Source: Actinomadura harenae (lineage in GTDB: Bacteria > Actinomycetota > Actinomycetes > Streptosporangiales > Streptosporangiaceae). From it: a stretch of DNA of 64,000 bases. The notes below the pieces were generated by a model, which was not told the DNA's origin, searched no databases, and saw only the letters and a list, made by a program, of their open reading frames with translations. Numbering within the stretch: the stretch's first letter is position 1; each line of letters begins with the position of its first letter. This document shows positions 29,286 through 38,083 of this stretch, piece after piece. A program made the translations under genes and the position numbers. Location: positions 1 to 64,000 of the forward strand of contig NZ_RFFG01000037.1 in the NCBI RefSeq assembly GCF_003696215.1, given 5' to 3'.

Positions 29286-30572
29286 ATGCCGGCCATCGTT
29301 CTTGTCGGAGCCCAGTGGGGAGATGAGGGCAAGGGCAAGGCCACCGACCTGCTGGGTGGCGACGTCGACTACGTCGTCCGCTACCAGGGTGGCAACAACG
29401 CCGGCCACACGGTGGTCATCGGCGACAAGAGCTACGCCCTGCACCTGCTCCCGTCCGGAATCCTGTCGGACGACGTGGTGCCCGTCATCGGCAACGGCGT
29501 CGTGATCGACCCGGCCGTGCTGCTCCAGGAGATCGACGGACTGGCCGACCGCGGGGTCTCCGCCGACCGGCTCCTGATCTCGGCGAACGCGCACCTGATC
29601 ATGCCCCACCACCGGGCCCTCGACAAGGTCACCGAGCGGTACCTGGGCAAGGCCCGGATCGGTACCACCGGCCGCGGCATCGGCCCGGCGTACGCCGACA
29701 AGATCAACCGGATGGGCATCCGGGTGCAGGACCTGTTCGCCCCGAACATCCTCACCCAGAAGCTGGACCTCTCGCTCCGCGAGAAGAACCAGGTCCTGAC
29801 CAAGGTCTACAACCGGCGGCGGATCGAGACCGGCCCGATCGTCCAGGAGTACCTGGCCTACGGCGAGCGGCTGCGCCCGTACGTCGCCGACACCACGCTG
29901 GTCCTGAACCAGGCGCTGGCCGACGACAAGGTCGTGCTGCTCGAGGGCGCGCAGGGCACGCTGCTCGACATCGACCACGGCACCTACCCGTTCGTCACCT
30001 CGTCCAGCCCGACGGCGGGCGGCGCGTGCGCGGGCTCCGGGATCGGCCCCACCAAGATCACCAAGGTGATCGGCATCCTCAAGGCCTACACGACCCGCGT
30101 CGGCTCGGGCCCGTTCCCGACCGAGCTGCTGGACGAGTGGGGCGAGTTCCTGCGCACGACCGGCGGCGAGTACGGCGTGACCACCGGCCGCGACCGCCGC
30201 TGCGGCTGGTTCGACGCGGTGATCGCCCGCTACGCGACCCGGGTGAACGGCATCACCGACTACTTCCTCACCAAGCTGGACGTGCTGTCCGGCCTGGAGC
30301 GGGTCCCGGTCTGCGTCGCCTACGACATCGACGGCGAGCGGGTGGAGGAGCTGCCCGCGAACCAGACCGACTTCCACCACGCCAAGCCCGTCCTGGAGTA
30401 CTTCGACGGCTGGCAGGAGGACATCACCGGCGCCAAGACCTTCGACGACCTGCCGGCGAACGCCCAGGCGTACGTCCGGGCGCTGGAGGAGCTGTCCGGG
30501 GCGCAGATCTCCGCGATCGGCGTCGGCCCGGGCCGCGACCAGACGCTCCAGCTCCGCTCGCTGGTGTCCTGA
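29286..30572 (+). CDS. purA: Adenylosuccinate synthetase
   Basis: GTP-dependent enzyme of 428 residues that makes adenylosuccinate from IMP and aspartate, the first committed AMP step. The N-terminus MPAIVLVGAQWGDEGKGK carries the GDEGKG phosphate loop. Further signatures are GGNNAGHTV (about residue 37), GTTGRGIGPAYADK (about 128), LEGAQGTLLDIDHGTYPFVT (about 220) and TTGRDRRCGWFD. The ATG at 29286 has GGAAGG 9 nt upstream; a longer frame begins at 29247, but its start lies within the leader hairpins and before the conserved N-terminus. purD and purB are 3-5 kb downstream, so several purine genes cluster here without forming one operon. Confidence 0.97.
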   Translation: MPAIVLVGAQWGDEGKGKATDLLGGDVDYVVRYQGGNNAGHTVVIGDKSYALHLLPSGILSDDVVPVIGNGVVIDPAVLLQEIDGLADRGVSADRLLISANAHLIMPHHRALDKVTERYLGKARIGTTGRGIGPAYADKINRMGIRVQDLFAPNILTQKLDLSLREKNQVLTKVYNRRRIETGPIVQEYLAYGERLRPYVADTTLVLNQALADDKVVLLEGAQGTLLDIDHGTYPFVTSSSPTAGGACAGSGIGPTKITKVIGILKAYTTRVGSGPFPTELLDEWGEFLRTTGGEYGVTTGRDRRCGWFDAVIARYATRVNGITDYFLTKLDVLSGLERVPVCVAYDIDGERVEELPANQTDFHHAKPVLEYFDGWQEDITGAKTFDDLPANAQAYVRALEELSGAQISAIGVGPGRDQTLQLRSLVS

Positions 30573-30606
30573 CCCACTGGTGTCCTGACGCTGTCCCAAA
30601 CCCATT

Positions 30607-30638
30607 CCGGGCGTCTCCGCGGGGGCGGAGGCGCCCGG
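30607..30638 (+). terminator. purA terminator
   Basis: A 14-bp stem with one G-U pair (CCGGGCGTCTCCGC / GCGGAGGCGCCCGG) and a 4-nt G loop, 34 nt after the purA stop. Confidence 0.8.
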
Positions 30639-30745
30639 GGCCCGCTCCTCGCGGGCGGGCCCGGATTCTGAAGCGCCCCAAGCCGTTCAGCGGCATCTCA
30701 CCGATCTTTCATCGCGAGATAGGGGCCGCCCGGTAGGTTTCGGGC

Positions 30746-31645
30746 GTGACGTATTTCGGGGGGACTGTGGAGATCCACGGTCATCGGGGCGCGCGCGGCC
30801 TGCGCCCGGAGAACACGCTGCCCGGGTTCGCGCACGCGCTGGAGATCGGCGTCGACGCGATCGAGTTCGACGTCGGCCTGACCTCGGACGGCGTGGTCGT
30901 CTGCAACCACGACCAGATGCTCTCGCCCGGCAACCTCGCCGACACCGCCCCGGCCAGGCCGGGCGATCCGCTGTTCCCGTACGTCGGCCGTTCCCTGCGG
31001 GAGCTGACGTTCGAGCAGGTCAGGACGGTCGACGCGGGCGTCCGGACGCCGCTGGCGTTCACCGCGACGCAGCGTTCGGTCCCGGGAACGCCGCTGCCGA
31101 CGCTGGACGAGGCGTGCACGCTGCTCGGCGCCGTCCCGGACGTCCGGCTCGCGGTCGAGCTGAAGACCGATCCCGGCTGGACGGCCCGCGCCGTCGCCCG
31201 CTTCACGTCCGCCGTGGCCGAGGTGCTGGGCAGGCACGGCCTGCTCGCCCGGTCCCGGCTGCTGGGGTTCGACTGGCGCGTGCTCTCCGCGGCCGCCCGG
31301 TACGCCCCCGGCGCCGGACGGGTCGCCCTGGTCGAGCGGAAGACGCTGCTCCCGGGCACCGAGTGGCTCGCGGGCCTGCCTCCGGAGGATCCGGTGGGCG
31401 TCGCCCTCGCGGCGGGCGCGACCATGCTCTCGCCCGAGCATGATCTCGTCACGTCCGCGCTGGTCGATGACGCGCAGGCGCTCGGCCTGCCGGTCACGAC
31501 CTGGACCGTGAACGACCCGATCGACATGGGCCGCCTCACCGACCTCGGCGTCGACGCGATCGTCACCGACCACCCGGACCGGCTGCGCGCCGTCCTGCGC
31601 GCGCGAGGACTCCCCGTCCCGTCCCCCGCCCTCCTGCCCGCCTGA
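30746..31645 (+). CDS. Glycerophosphodiester phosphodiesterase
   Basis: GDPD-family TIM-barrel hydrolase of 299 residues, which releases sn-glycerol 3-phosphate from glycerophosphodiesters. Catalytic motifs: HGHRGARGLRPENTLPGF (catalytic His and Arg, Glu ligand; residues 11-28), DAIEFDVGLTSDGVVVCNHDQML (metal acids and the second catalytic His, about 36-58) and LAVELKTD (Glu ligand). WTVNDPIDMGRLTDLGVDAIVTDHPDR near the C-terminus is diagnostic. No signal peptide, so cytoplasmic. The GTG at 30746 is 6 nt after TAGGTT, pointing to a leaderless transcript. Confidence 0.94.
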   Translation: MTYFGGTVEIHGHRGARGLRPENTLPGFAHALEIGVDAIEFDVGLTSDGVVVCNHDQMLSPGNLADTAPARPGDPLFPYVGRSLRELTFEQVRTVDAGVRTPLAFTATQRSVPGTPLPTLDEACTLLGAVPDVRLAVELKTDPGWTARAVARFTSAVAEVLGRHGLLARSRLLGFDWRVLSAAARYAPGAGRVALVERKTLLPGTEWLAGLPPEDPVGVALAAGATMLSPEHDLVTSALVDDAQALGLPVTTWTVNDPIDMGRLTDLGVDAIVTDHPDRLRAVLRARGLPVPSPALLPA

Positions 31646-31650
31646 ACCGG

Positions 31651-31673
31651 GGGCCTCCGCGTGCCGGAGGTCC
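31651..31673. terminator. Hairpin between convergent GDPD and corA genes
   Basis: A 9-bp stem with one wobble pair (GGGCCTCCG / CGGAGGTCC) in the 48-bp gap between the two stops. It can serve both strands. Confidence 0.6.
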
Positions 31674-31693
31674 TTCGGGGTGGGTGGGGGTGG

Positions 31694-32803
31694 TCAGAGC
31701 CAGCCGTTGTGGCGGAAGCCCCGGTAGAGGCCGAAGCAGATCGAGGCGATCAGGCCGATGATCATGAAGTAGCCGTACCGCCACTCGAGCTCCGGCATGA
31801 ACTTGAAGTTCATGCCGTAGATCCCGGCGATCGCGGTCGGGACCATGAAGATCGCGCCCCAGGCGGAGATCTTCCGCATGTCCTGGTTGTCGGCGACGGT
31901 GACCTGGGTCATGTGCGCCTGGAGGATGGGGTTCAGCAGCTCGTCGAAGGACTCCACCTGCTCGCGGACGCGGGTGAGGTGGTCCTCCACGTCGCGCAGG
32001 TACTCCTTGATCTCGGTCGGCACGAACCGCCGTCCGGACAGGCTGCGCACCGGGCCCGCGAGCGGCCCCACGGCCCGCTTGAGCTGGATGACCTCGCGCT
32101 TGAGGCGGTAGATCCGGCGCGACTCGTCGGTGCGCTCGGGGGAGAACACCGCCTCCTCGACCTCGTCCACGTCCTCCTGGATGGCGTCCGCGACGGCGGT
32201 GTAGCCGTCCACGACGTGGTCGGTGACGGCGTGCACGACGGCCGCCGGGCCCTGGGCGAGCCGTCCGGCGTTGGCCTCCAGGCGGCGCCGGACGGGGGCG
32301 AGCCCGCCGTGCTCCCCGTGCCGGACGGTCACCACGAAGTCGGCGCCGACGAAGACCATGATCTCGCCGGTCTCGACGACCTCGCCGTCCTCGGGATCGC
32401 GCTCGACGTACCCGACGGTCTTCATCACCAGGAAGTGGACGTCGTCGTACCGCTCCAGCTTGGGCCGCTGGTGGGCGTGGATCGCGTCCTCGACGGCGAG
32501 CGGGTGCAGGCCGAAGACCTCGGCGATCTCCTGGAGTTCGGCGGCCGACGGCTCGTGCAGCCCGACCCAGACGAACCCCGCGCTGCCCTCGCCGGACTCG
32601 GCGGGTTCGAGGCGTCCGTCCCGGACGAGGCGGACGGCGTCGCCCACCGAGTCGGTGCACACGCGGTGCCCGTCGATGTAGGCGGCCCAGTCGATGACCG
32701 CGCTGTCGCGGGCACAGGACGGGGACGTGGACGACTGGACGCGTCCACGCGGCTTGAACAGGGACATCGTCGCGCGTGTGGGACGGACCCGGGTCATGGC
32801 CAT
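31694..32803 (-). CDS. corA: CorA family magnesium/cobalt transporter
   Basis: Divalent metal channel of 369 residues. It has the large N-terminal cytoplasmic domain (GFVWVGLHEPSAAELQEIAE and HPLAVEDAIHAHQRPKLERY, about residues 75-120), a long stalk helix, and two C-terminal membrane helices. The signature YGMNF follows the first helix (GAIFMVPTAIAGIYGMNF, about residue 325). The protein ends with a basic cytoplasmic tail. AGGAG precedes the ATG. A 38-codon ORF with a very strong ribosome site lies in the 5' leader (32856-32972), so translation-linked control by a leader peptide is possible. Confidence 0.95.
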   Translation of the reverse strand: MAMTRVRPTRATMSLFKPRGRVQSSTSPSCARDSAVIDWAAYIDGHRVCTDSVGDAVRLVRDGRLEPAESGEGSAGFVWVGLHEPSAAELQEIAEVFGLHPLAVEDAIHAHQRPKLERYDDVHFLVMKTVGYVERDPEDGEVVETGEIMVFVGADFVVTVRHGEHGGLAPVRRRLEANAGRLAQGPAAVVHAVTDHVVDGYTAVADAIQEDVDEVEEAVFSPERTDESRRIYRLKREVIQLKRAVGPLAGPVRSLSGRRFVPTEIKEYLRDVEDHLTRVREQVESFDELLNPILQAHMTQVTVADNQDMRKISAWGAIFMVPTAIAGIYGMNFKFMPELEWRYGYFMIIGLIASICFGLYRGFRHNGWL

Positions 32804-32855
32804 GAGGTGCTCCTAACCCCCGGCCACAGCGCGCATGCGCGCTCGACCCGCCTTG

Positions 32856-32972
32856 TCAGAGCGGGGAGCGCGTGGAGGGCGTGGCCGGACGCCTCGAAAG
32901 GGCGATCGGACGGACAGTCCAGCTCGGACTGTGAGGGTTCTCCGGCGAACTGCACGTATCACCAGGAATCAT
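32856..32972 (-). CDS. Candidate 38-residue leader peptide upstream of corA
   Basis: Short ORF beginning MIPGDTCSSPENPHSP and ending in a Pro/Arg/Ser-rich stretch. It is preceded by AAGGAGGTGG with AAGGAGG at 32981-32987, 8 nt before the ATG, a near-perfect anti-SD complement and the strongest in the window. It ends 52 nt before corA. The peptide has no membrane segment and no recognised family. A -10-like TAGCCT lies at 33013-33018 on this strand. It could regulate corA by coupled translation, or be an independent microprotein. Confidence 0.55.
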   Translation of the reverse strand: MIPGDTCSSPENPHSPSWTVRPIALSRRPATPSTRSPL

Positions 32973-33237
32973 CCCGACCACCTCCTTCCGGACGCGAGGC
33001 CACAACCTCTGTAGGCTACCAGCGACATTTAAGACGCGTCGGACAACCACCAGGTTGACGTACCGGTATGTCGCGCTCGTCACAACAATGCCCTGTACTC
33101 CCTGATGTTTCAGGCCCGGGGCCGTCGGCGCCCACGCGCATCCGAGCCGCTCCGGGCGGGCGTGAGCGGGCCTCGGCGGGCGTAAGGGCGGGTGGGAAGC
33201 GGACGCGGGCATAAGCGGACCGTTAAGCTCCTGCGAC

Positions 33238-34476
33238 GTGCGAGTACTCGTCCTTGGATCGGGGGGCCGCGAGCACGCGCTCGCCCGCGCCCTGCATCGC
33301 GACCCTTCCGTGACCGCCCTGCACTGCGCCCCCGGCAACCCCGGGACGGCGGAGATCGCGGCCAACCACGCGATCGACATGCTCAACCCGACCGCCGTGG
33401 TCGAGCTGGCGCAGCGCCTGAGCGTCGACCTCGTCGTCGTCGGCCCGGAGGCCCCGCTGGTCGCGGGCGTCGCCGACGCCCTGCGCGAGGCCGGCCTCTC
33501 CTGCTTCGGCCCGGACAAGGCCGCGGCCCGGATCGAGGGCTCCAAGGCGTTCGCCAAGGAGATCATGGAGGCGGCCGGGGTCCCGACCGCGCGCGCCCGC
33601 GTGTGCGAGACGAGCGGGCAGGTCGAAGCCGCGCTCGCCGAGTTCGGCGCGCCCTACGTGGTCAAGGACGACGGCCTCGCCGCGGGCAAGGGCGTCGTGG
33701 TCACCGACGATCTCGGCGAGGCGATGGAGCACGCCGCCGCCTGCGGCCGCGTCGTCATCGAGGAGTACCTGGACGGCCCGGAGGTCTCCCTGTTCGCGCT
33801 CTGCGACGGGCAGGACGCGGTCCCGCTCGTCCCGGCGCAGGACTTCAAGCGCGCCTACGACGGCGACGCGGGGCCCAACACGGGCGGCATGGGCGCCTAC
33901 ACCCCGCTCCCCTGGGCGCCGCCCGGCCTGGTGGACGAGGTCATGGACACCGTCGTCCGGCCCACCGTGAACGAGCTGCGCCGCCGCGAGACGCCGTACG
34001 TCGGCGTCCTGTACGCGGGCCTGGCGCTGACGTCGCGCGGCGTCCGCGTGATCGAGTTCAACGCGCGGTTCGGCGACCCGGAGACCCAGGTCGTCCTGGA
34101 CCGGCTGGCCACGCCGCTCGCCGGGCTGCTCCAGGCGTGCGCGCTCGGCGGCCTCCCGGCGGACCAGAAGCTCGCCTGGCACCCCGGCGCGGCCGTCACG
34201 GTCGTCGTCGCGGCCGAGAACTACCCGGCGTCCCCGGCGAAGGGCGACGTGATCACCGGCCTGGACGAGGCGAACGCCGTCCCGGACGCCTACGTCCTCC
34301 AGGCGGGCACGGCCCTGAACGCGGACGGTCAGCTGGTCTCGGCGGGCGGACGCGTCCTCACCGTCGTCGGCGGCGGGGACGATCTGGACGCCGCGCGCGC
34401 GACCGCGTACGAGGCCGTCAGCAAGATCCAGCTCCGCGGCTCGCACCATCGCTCGGACATCGCCCGCGGCATCTGA
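33238..34476 (+). CDS. purD: Phosphoribosylamine-glycine ligase (GAR synthetase)
   Basis: ATP-grasp enzyme of 412 residues for the second step of purine synthesis. N-terminal Rossmann motif VLVLGSGGREHALARAL (residues 3-19); VDLVVVGPEAPLVAGVADAL near 63; ATP-grasp segments APYVVKDDGLAAGKGVVV (about 140) and VVIEEYLDGPEVSLFAL (about 175); the PurD signature FNARFGDPETQVVL (about 280); and a C-terminal small domain. The GTG at 33238 lies 8 nt after TAAGCT (33224-33229), so leaderless initiation is likely. It is followed by an LtrA-like remnant and then purB. Confidence 0.97.
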   Translation: MRVLVLGSGGREHALARALHRDPSVTALHCAPGNPGTAEIAANHAIDMLNPTAVVELAQRLSVDLVVVGPEAPLVAGVADALREAGLSCFGPDKAAARIEGSKAFAKEIMEAAGVPTARARVCETSGQVEAALAEFGAPYVVKDDGLAAGKGVVVTDDLGEAMEHAAACGRVVIEEYLDGPEVSLFALCDGQDAVPLVPAQDFKRAYDGDAGPNTGGMGAYTPLPWAPPGLVDEVMDTVVRPTVNELRRRETPYVGVLYAGLALTSRGVRVIEFNARFGDPETQVVLDRLATPLAGLLQACALGGLPADQKLAWHPGAAVTVVVAAENYPASPAKGDVITGLDEANAVPDAYVLQAGTALNADGQLVSAGGRVLTVVGGGDDLDAARATAYEAVSKIQLRGSHHRSDIARGI

Positions 34477-34507
34477 TCGGGTCTCCGCCCCTGACGAGAG
34501 GCCGCGC

Positions 34508-34738
34508 CTGGCCGGGGGCGCCGCGCTGTTCCTGCTCGGCGACGCGTGGTTCCGGCGGATCATGCGCATCGGGCCGTCCCGGATCCGGATCGCGGCGGCG
34601 GCCGCCTGCGTGATCGCCGTGCCGCTCGCGCACTGGTCGGCGACGGTCGGACTGGCCGCGCTCACGGGCGTCCTCGCGGCGGCCCAGCTCGCCGAGCACA
34701 TCGCGCGCACCCGCCGGACGGAGCCCGCCGCGGCGTAG
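34508..34738 (+). pseudogene. 3' remnant of a low-temperature-requirement A (LtrA)-like membrane protein gene
   Basis: An open frame of 77 codons with no start codon reads LAGGAALFLLGDAWFRRI, then a hydrophobic run and VIAVPLAHWSATVGLAALTG, ending at TAG. This matches the last two membrane segments of LtrA-like proteins (about 400 residues), which have a GxALYLLGHxxFR motif at this place. The frame continues upstream into the end of purD with no ATG, GTG or TTG of its own. It looks like the decayed 3' end of a deleted gene between purD and purB. The family call is from memory of the motif. Confidence 0.6.
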
Positions 34739-34814
34739 CGGGCCGGGCACGGCCGACCGGCTGGGCGGCGGGTCCGGGCCCGGAGCATCGGCTCCTCCCT
34801 GCGAGAATGGCAGG

Positions 34815-36125
34815 GTGATCGAACGCTACACCCTCCCCGAGATGGGGCGCGTCTGGAGCGACGCGCACAAATACGAGCTCTGGTGCAGGGTCGAGACCCT
34901 CGTGGTCGAGGCGCACGCCGAGGCCGGGACGATCCCGGCGGAGGTGGTGGAGCCGATCCGCAAGGCCGCACCGCCGACCCCTGACGCCGTCCACGCGATC
35001 GAGGCCGTCACGCAGCACGACGTGATCGCCTTCCTGTCCGCGTGGGCCGACAACACCGAACCGCGCGAGGCCGCCCGCTTCGTCCACTTCGGCATGACCT
35101 CGTCCGACCTGCTGGACACCGCGCTCGCGCTCCAGCTCGTCGAGGCCACCGACATCCTGCTCGCCAAGGCCGACACGCTCGTCGAGACCCTGCGCGACCA
35201 CGCCCTCGCGCACAAGGACACCCTGCGCGTCGGCCGGACGCACGGCATCCACGGCGAACCGGACGTGTGGGGCCACCGCGTCGCCGACTTCGCGTTCGCC
35301 GCGGCCCGGTCCCGGGACCGGCTGCGCCGCGCCCGCGAGGCGGTCGGCGTGATGGCCATCTCCGGCGCCGTCGGCACCTACTCCAACATCGACCCGGCCA
35401 TCGAGCGGTCGGTCGCGGAGAAGCTCGGCCTCCAGCCCGCGGACGTGTCCACGCAGGTCGTCATCCGCGACGGCATCTCCGAGTGGACGTCGTCCCTGGC
35501 GATCATGGCGACCGTGCTCGAGGCCGTCGCGCTGGAGGTCCGGCACGGGCAGCGCACCGAGGTCCGCGAGCTGTGGGAGCCGTTCGGCAAGGGCCAGAAG
35601 GGCTCCTCGGCCATGCCGCACAAGAAGAACCCGATCATGTCGGAGCGGCTGGCGGGCATGGCGCGGATCGTCCGTGCCCAGATCGTCCCGGTGATGGAGG
35701 GCATCCCGCTCTGGCACGAGCGTGACATCTCCCACTCGTCCACCGAGCGGATCGCCCTGCCGGACGCGGCGACCGCGCTCGACTACATGCTGAACCTGAC
35801 GAACCGGCTCATGTCCGGACTCGTCGTGGACGCCGACCGGATGCGCGAGAACCTCGACTCGACCGGCGGCCTCATCTACACCTCGACCGTCCTGCTGGAG
35901 CTGGTCGAGGCGGGCATGTCGCGCGACGACGAGGCGTACCCGCTCGTCCAGAAGGCGGCCATGGAGACGTGGCAGACCGGCGTCCCGTTCCGCGAGACGC
36001 TGCGGACGCAGGCCGCCGAGGCCGGGCTCACGCTGGACGAGGCGCGCCTGGACGAGGTGTGCCGTCCCGAGCGGTTCGTGGCGCGCCTGGCCCCGATGTT
36101 CGAGCACCTCGAGGCTCTGAAGTAG
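34815..36125 (+). CDS. purB: Adenylosuccinate lyase
   Basis: Fumarase/aspartase-superfamily enzyme of 436 residues catalysing two purine steps (SAICAR to AICAR, adenylosuccinate to AMP). Motifs: RYTLPEMGRVWSDAHKYELW at the N-terminus, TQHDVIAFLSAWAD (about 67), VHFGMTSSDLLDTALALQL (about 93), VGRTHGIHGEPDVWG (catalytic His, about 140), and the signature GSSAMPHKKNPIMSERLAG (about 262). The GTG at 34815 is 6 nt after GAGAAT, probably a weak -10 box with leaderless start. A 12-bp duplication (CTGAAGTAGCGA at 36117 and 36133) repeats the stop region just after the gene. Confidence 0.97.
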   Translation: MIERYTLPEMGRVWSDAHKYELWCRVETLVVEAHAEAGTIPAEVVEPIRKAAPPTPDAVHAIEAVTQHDVIAFLSAWADNTEPREAARFVHFGMTSSDLLDTALALQLVEATDILLAKADTLVETLRDHALAHKDTLRVGRTHGIHGEPDVWGHRVADFAFAAARSRDRLRRAREAVGVMAISGAVGTYSNIDPAIERSVAEKLGLQPADVSTQVVIRDGISEWTSSLAIMATVLEAVALEVRHGQRTEVRELWEPFGKGQKGSSAMPHKKNPIMSERLAGMARIVRAQIVPVMEGIPLWHERDISHSSTERIALPDAATALDYMLNLTNRLMSGLVVDADRMRENLDSTGGLIYTSTVLLELVEAGMSRDDEAYPLVQKAAMETWQTGVPFRETLRTQAAEAGLTLDEARLDEVCRPERFVARLAPMFEHLEALK

Positions 36126-36160
36126 CGAAGCCCTGAAGTAGCGAGATCGAGGAACCGTCC

Positions 36161-36973
36161 ATGGACGCCGTGCTGGCCGAACTGAACGTCCACCCGTTGA
36201 AGAGCGGTGGCGGGACGGCCCTGACGAGCGCGGAGCTGACCCCCACCGGGCTGCTCCACGACCGTGAGTTCATGCTGGTCACCCCGGAGGGGCGGCACCT
36301 GTCCCAGCGGGAGCACGCGCACATGGCGCTGCTGCGGCCGTCGTTCGACGGCGCGACGCTCCGCGTGTCCGCGCCGGGGGTCGAGCCGCTGGAGCACGCG
36401 GCGTCCGCGGACGGGCCCGTCGTGGACGTGACCGTCCACGGCAGGCCCTGCCAGGGCGTGGACCAAGGCGACGCGGCCGCCGCCTGGTTCACCCGGTTCC
36501 TGGCGGCCTCGGCCCCGGAACGCCGCGGGCCGTTCGCCGGATGCCGCCTGGTGCGTTTCACCGGGCGGCGTCCGACGAGTCGCGGCGGCGGGGAGGTCGC
36601 GTACGCCGACGGCTACCCGCTGCTGGTCCTCTCGGCCGAGTCGCTCGCCGACCTCAACACCCGGCTGGACGCGCCGCTCCCGATGAACCGGTTCCGTCCC
36701 ACGCTGGTGCTCGACGGGCTCGGCCCGTACGGCGAGGACGGCGTCCGGCTGCTGCGCGTCGGCGAGACGGTCGTGGAGATGGTCAAGCCGTGCACCCGGT
36801 GCGTGATCACCACGACCGACCAGCGGACGGCCGTCCGGTCCCGTGAGCCGCTGCGGACCCTCGCGACCTACCGCAACCTGGACGGCGGCATCCAGTTCGG
36901 GCAGCTCGCCGTCCCGCGCCGCCTCGGCACCGTCCGCGTCGGCGACCCTGTCGAGGTCCTCGACCGCGCCTGA
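36161..36973 (+). CDS. MOSC domain-containing protein (MOSC N-terminal barrel + MOSC)
   Basis: Protein of 270 residues related to eukaryotic mARC and bacterial YcbX-type proteins, which handle molybdenum cofactor or sulfur. The N-terminal beta barrel contains VLAELNVHPLKSGGG, LTPTGLLHDREFMLV and SQREHAHMALLRP (residues 4-65). The MOSC domain (about 110-268) contains DGYPLLVLSAESLADLN, MNRFRPTLVLDG and the Cys motif MVKPCTRCVITTTDQRT, where the conserved Cys and the acidic/Thr residues sit. The ferredoxin domain of YcbX is absent. GAGG precedes the ATG; purB ends 35 bp upstream, so the two may be co-transcribed. Confidence 0.9.
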   Translation: MDAVLAELNVHPLKSGGGTALTSAELTPTGLLHDREFMLVTPEGRHLSQREHAHMALLRPSFDGATLRVSAPGVEPLEHAASADGPVVDVTVHGRPCQGVDQGDAAAAWFTRFLAASAPERRGPFAGCRLVRFTGRRPTSRGGGEVAYADGYPLLVLSAESLADLNTRLDAPLPMNRFRPTLVLDGLGPYGEDGVRLLRVGETVVEMVKPCTRCVITTTDQRTAVRSREPLRTLATYRNLDGGIQFGQLAVPRRLGTVRVGDPVEVLDRA

Positions 36974-36990
36974 CCGCTCAGGCGCTCGAA

Positions 36991-37038
36991 CGGCGTCCGG
37001 CGGGCGGCGGTCGGCGTCCGGCGGTCGGCGTCCGGCAG
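36991..37038. repeat. Short tandem repeat between MOSC and SUFU genes
   Basis: Three copies of CGGCGTCCGGC spaced 14-21 bp, including an exact tandem 14-mer pair (37011-37024 and 37025-37038, one mismatch). It lies in the gap between convergent genes. Confidence 0.6.
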
Positions 37039-37042
37039 CGGG

Positions 37043-38083
37043 TCAGCCGACGGTCTGGTCGGTGGGGTTGCCGTACTGGTCGCGGATCACGGTCTGGACG
37101 ACCTCGACGACCAGGTCCTCCAGGCCGGGGACGGCCCGGACGCCCGCCTCGGGACGGAGCGTCTCGATCAGGGCCCGCAGCGCGGACGCGGGGATGCCGA
37201 GCGCGACGTTCCCCTCGTCGAGCTCCTGGACCAGCAGGCCGTCGCCGTCCGCCGGGACGAGCACGACCATCGTGTCGTCGCCCTGAAGCAGCAGGTCACG
37301 GTCATGGGCGAGGCGTCCGGGGAGGGTGTCGGCGACGCCCGCGGCCTGGAGCGCCCCGATCGTCAGCCGGATCTTGTCCCCGTCCTTGGACCAGCCGATC
37401 TCGGGCACGAACAGCGCTCCGCTGCTCGATCCGTCCGCCTCGATCCCGGCGCGGACGGCCTCGGCGACCTCCGGGTCCTCCAGCAGCGAGGGCCGGGTGA
37501 TGTCGGAGACCAGCAGCGGCAGCCGGGAGGCGAAAAGCTCGGTGAGGGCCTGCGAGTTCCACTTCCGGGACGCCTCGTACTCGTCCGCCGTCAGGCCCAC
37601 GACCTGGAGGAACAGGACGCGGCCGTTGGGGGTCGCGATCTCCGGGAGCTCCGGGTCCTCGGCGAAGATCAGCGCGCTGAGCGTGCAGTCGTCGCGGTCG
37701 GCGGCGATCGGGCCGTTGGCGTTCATGTGGTGCCCGGGCGCGAACCAGTTGCCGGACGAGTAGACGTACCGGGCGAGGTTCTGCAGCAGGTTGACCGGCC
37801 AGACCGGCGGCTCGTCCTCGCCGCCGACGCGGGCCAGGCGGAACGTGAACTCGAAGCCCCAGCCCGACTCGTCCGGGTTGTCGGAGTGCTTCTCGTACAG
37901 CTCGGACATGCCGTACGAGACGTAGTGCCAGTGCCCGTCGCGCGGATAGGCGCTCACGCCGTCCAGGGGGTCCGGGCCGCCCAGCCGGTGGGGGACGACC
38001 GTCCCCCAGTGCCGCGGCTCGACGCTCCCGTACAGCGGATGCAGGGCCTCGTCGATGGCGGTCCAGCCATGGCTCTCGTCCAT
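37043..38083 (-). CDS. Suppressor-of-fused (SUFU) domain protein
   Basis: Soluble protein of 346 residues. The N-terminal half matches the bacterial SUFU domain: GWTAIDEALHPLYG, then PHRLGGPDPLDGVSAYP, HWHYVSYGMSELYEK and GWGFEFTFRLAR (about residues 7-85), with NLLQNLARYVYSSGNWFAPGH. The C-terminal half (about 190-346) has a second, less clear alpha/beta region with LFVPEIGWSKDGDKIRLTIG. In bacteria SUFU domains appear alone or as immunity-type modules in polymorphic toxin loci (established for the family); no toxin gene is adjacent here, so a stand-alone role is more likely. The ATG at 38083 is directly before the domain. Confidence 0.88.
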   Translation of the reverse strand: MDESHGWTAIDEALHPLYGSVEPRHWGTVVPHRLGGPDPLDGVSAYPRDGHWHYVSYGMSELYEKHSDNPDESGWGFEFTFRLARVGGEDEPPVWPVNLLQNLARYVYSSGNWFAPGHHMNANGPIAADRDDCTLSALIFAEDPELPEIATPNGRVLFLQVVGLTADEYEASRKWNSQALTELFASRLPLLVSDITRPSLLEDPEVAEAVRAGIEADGSSSGALFVPEIGWSKDGDKIRLTIGALQAAGVADTLPGRLAHDRDLLLQGDDTMVVLVPADGDGLLVQELDEGNVALGIPASALRALIETLRPEAGVRAVPGLEDLVVEVVQTVIRDQYGNPTDQTVG

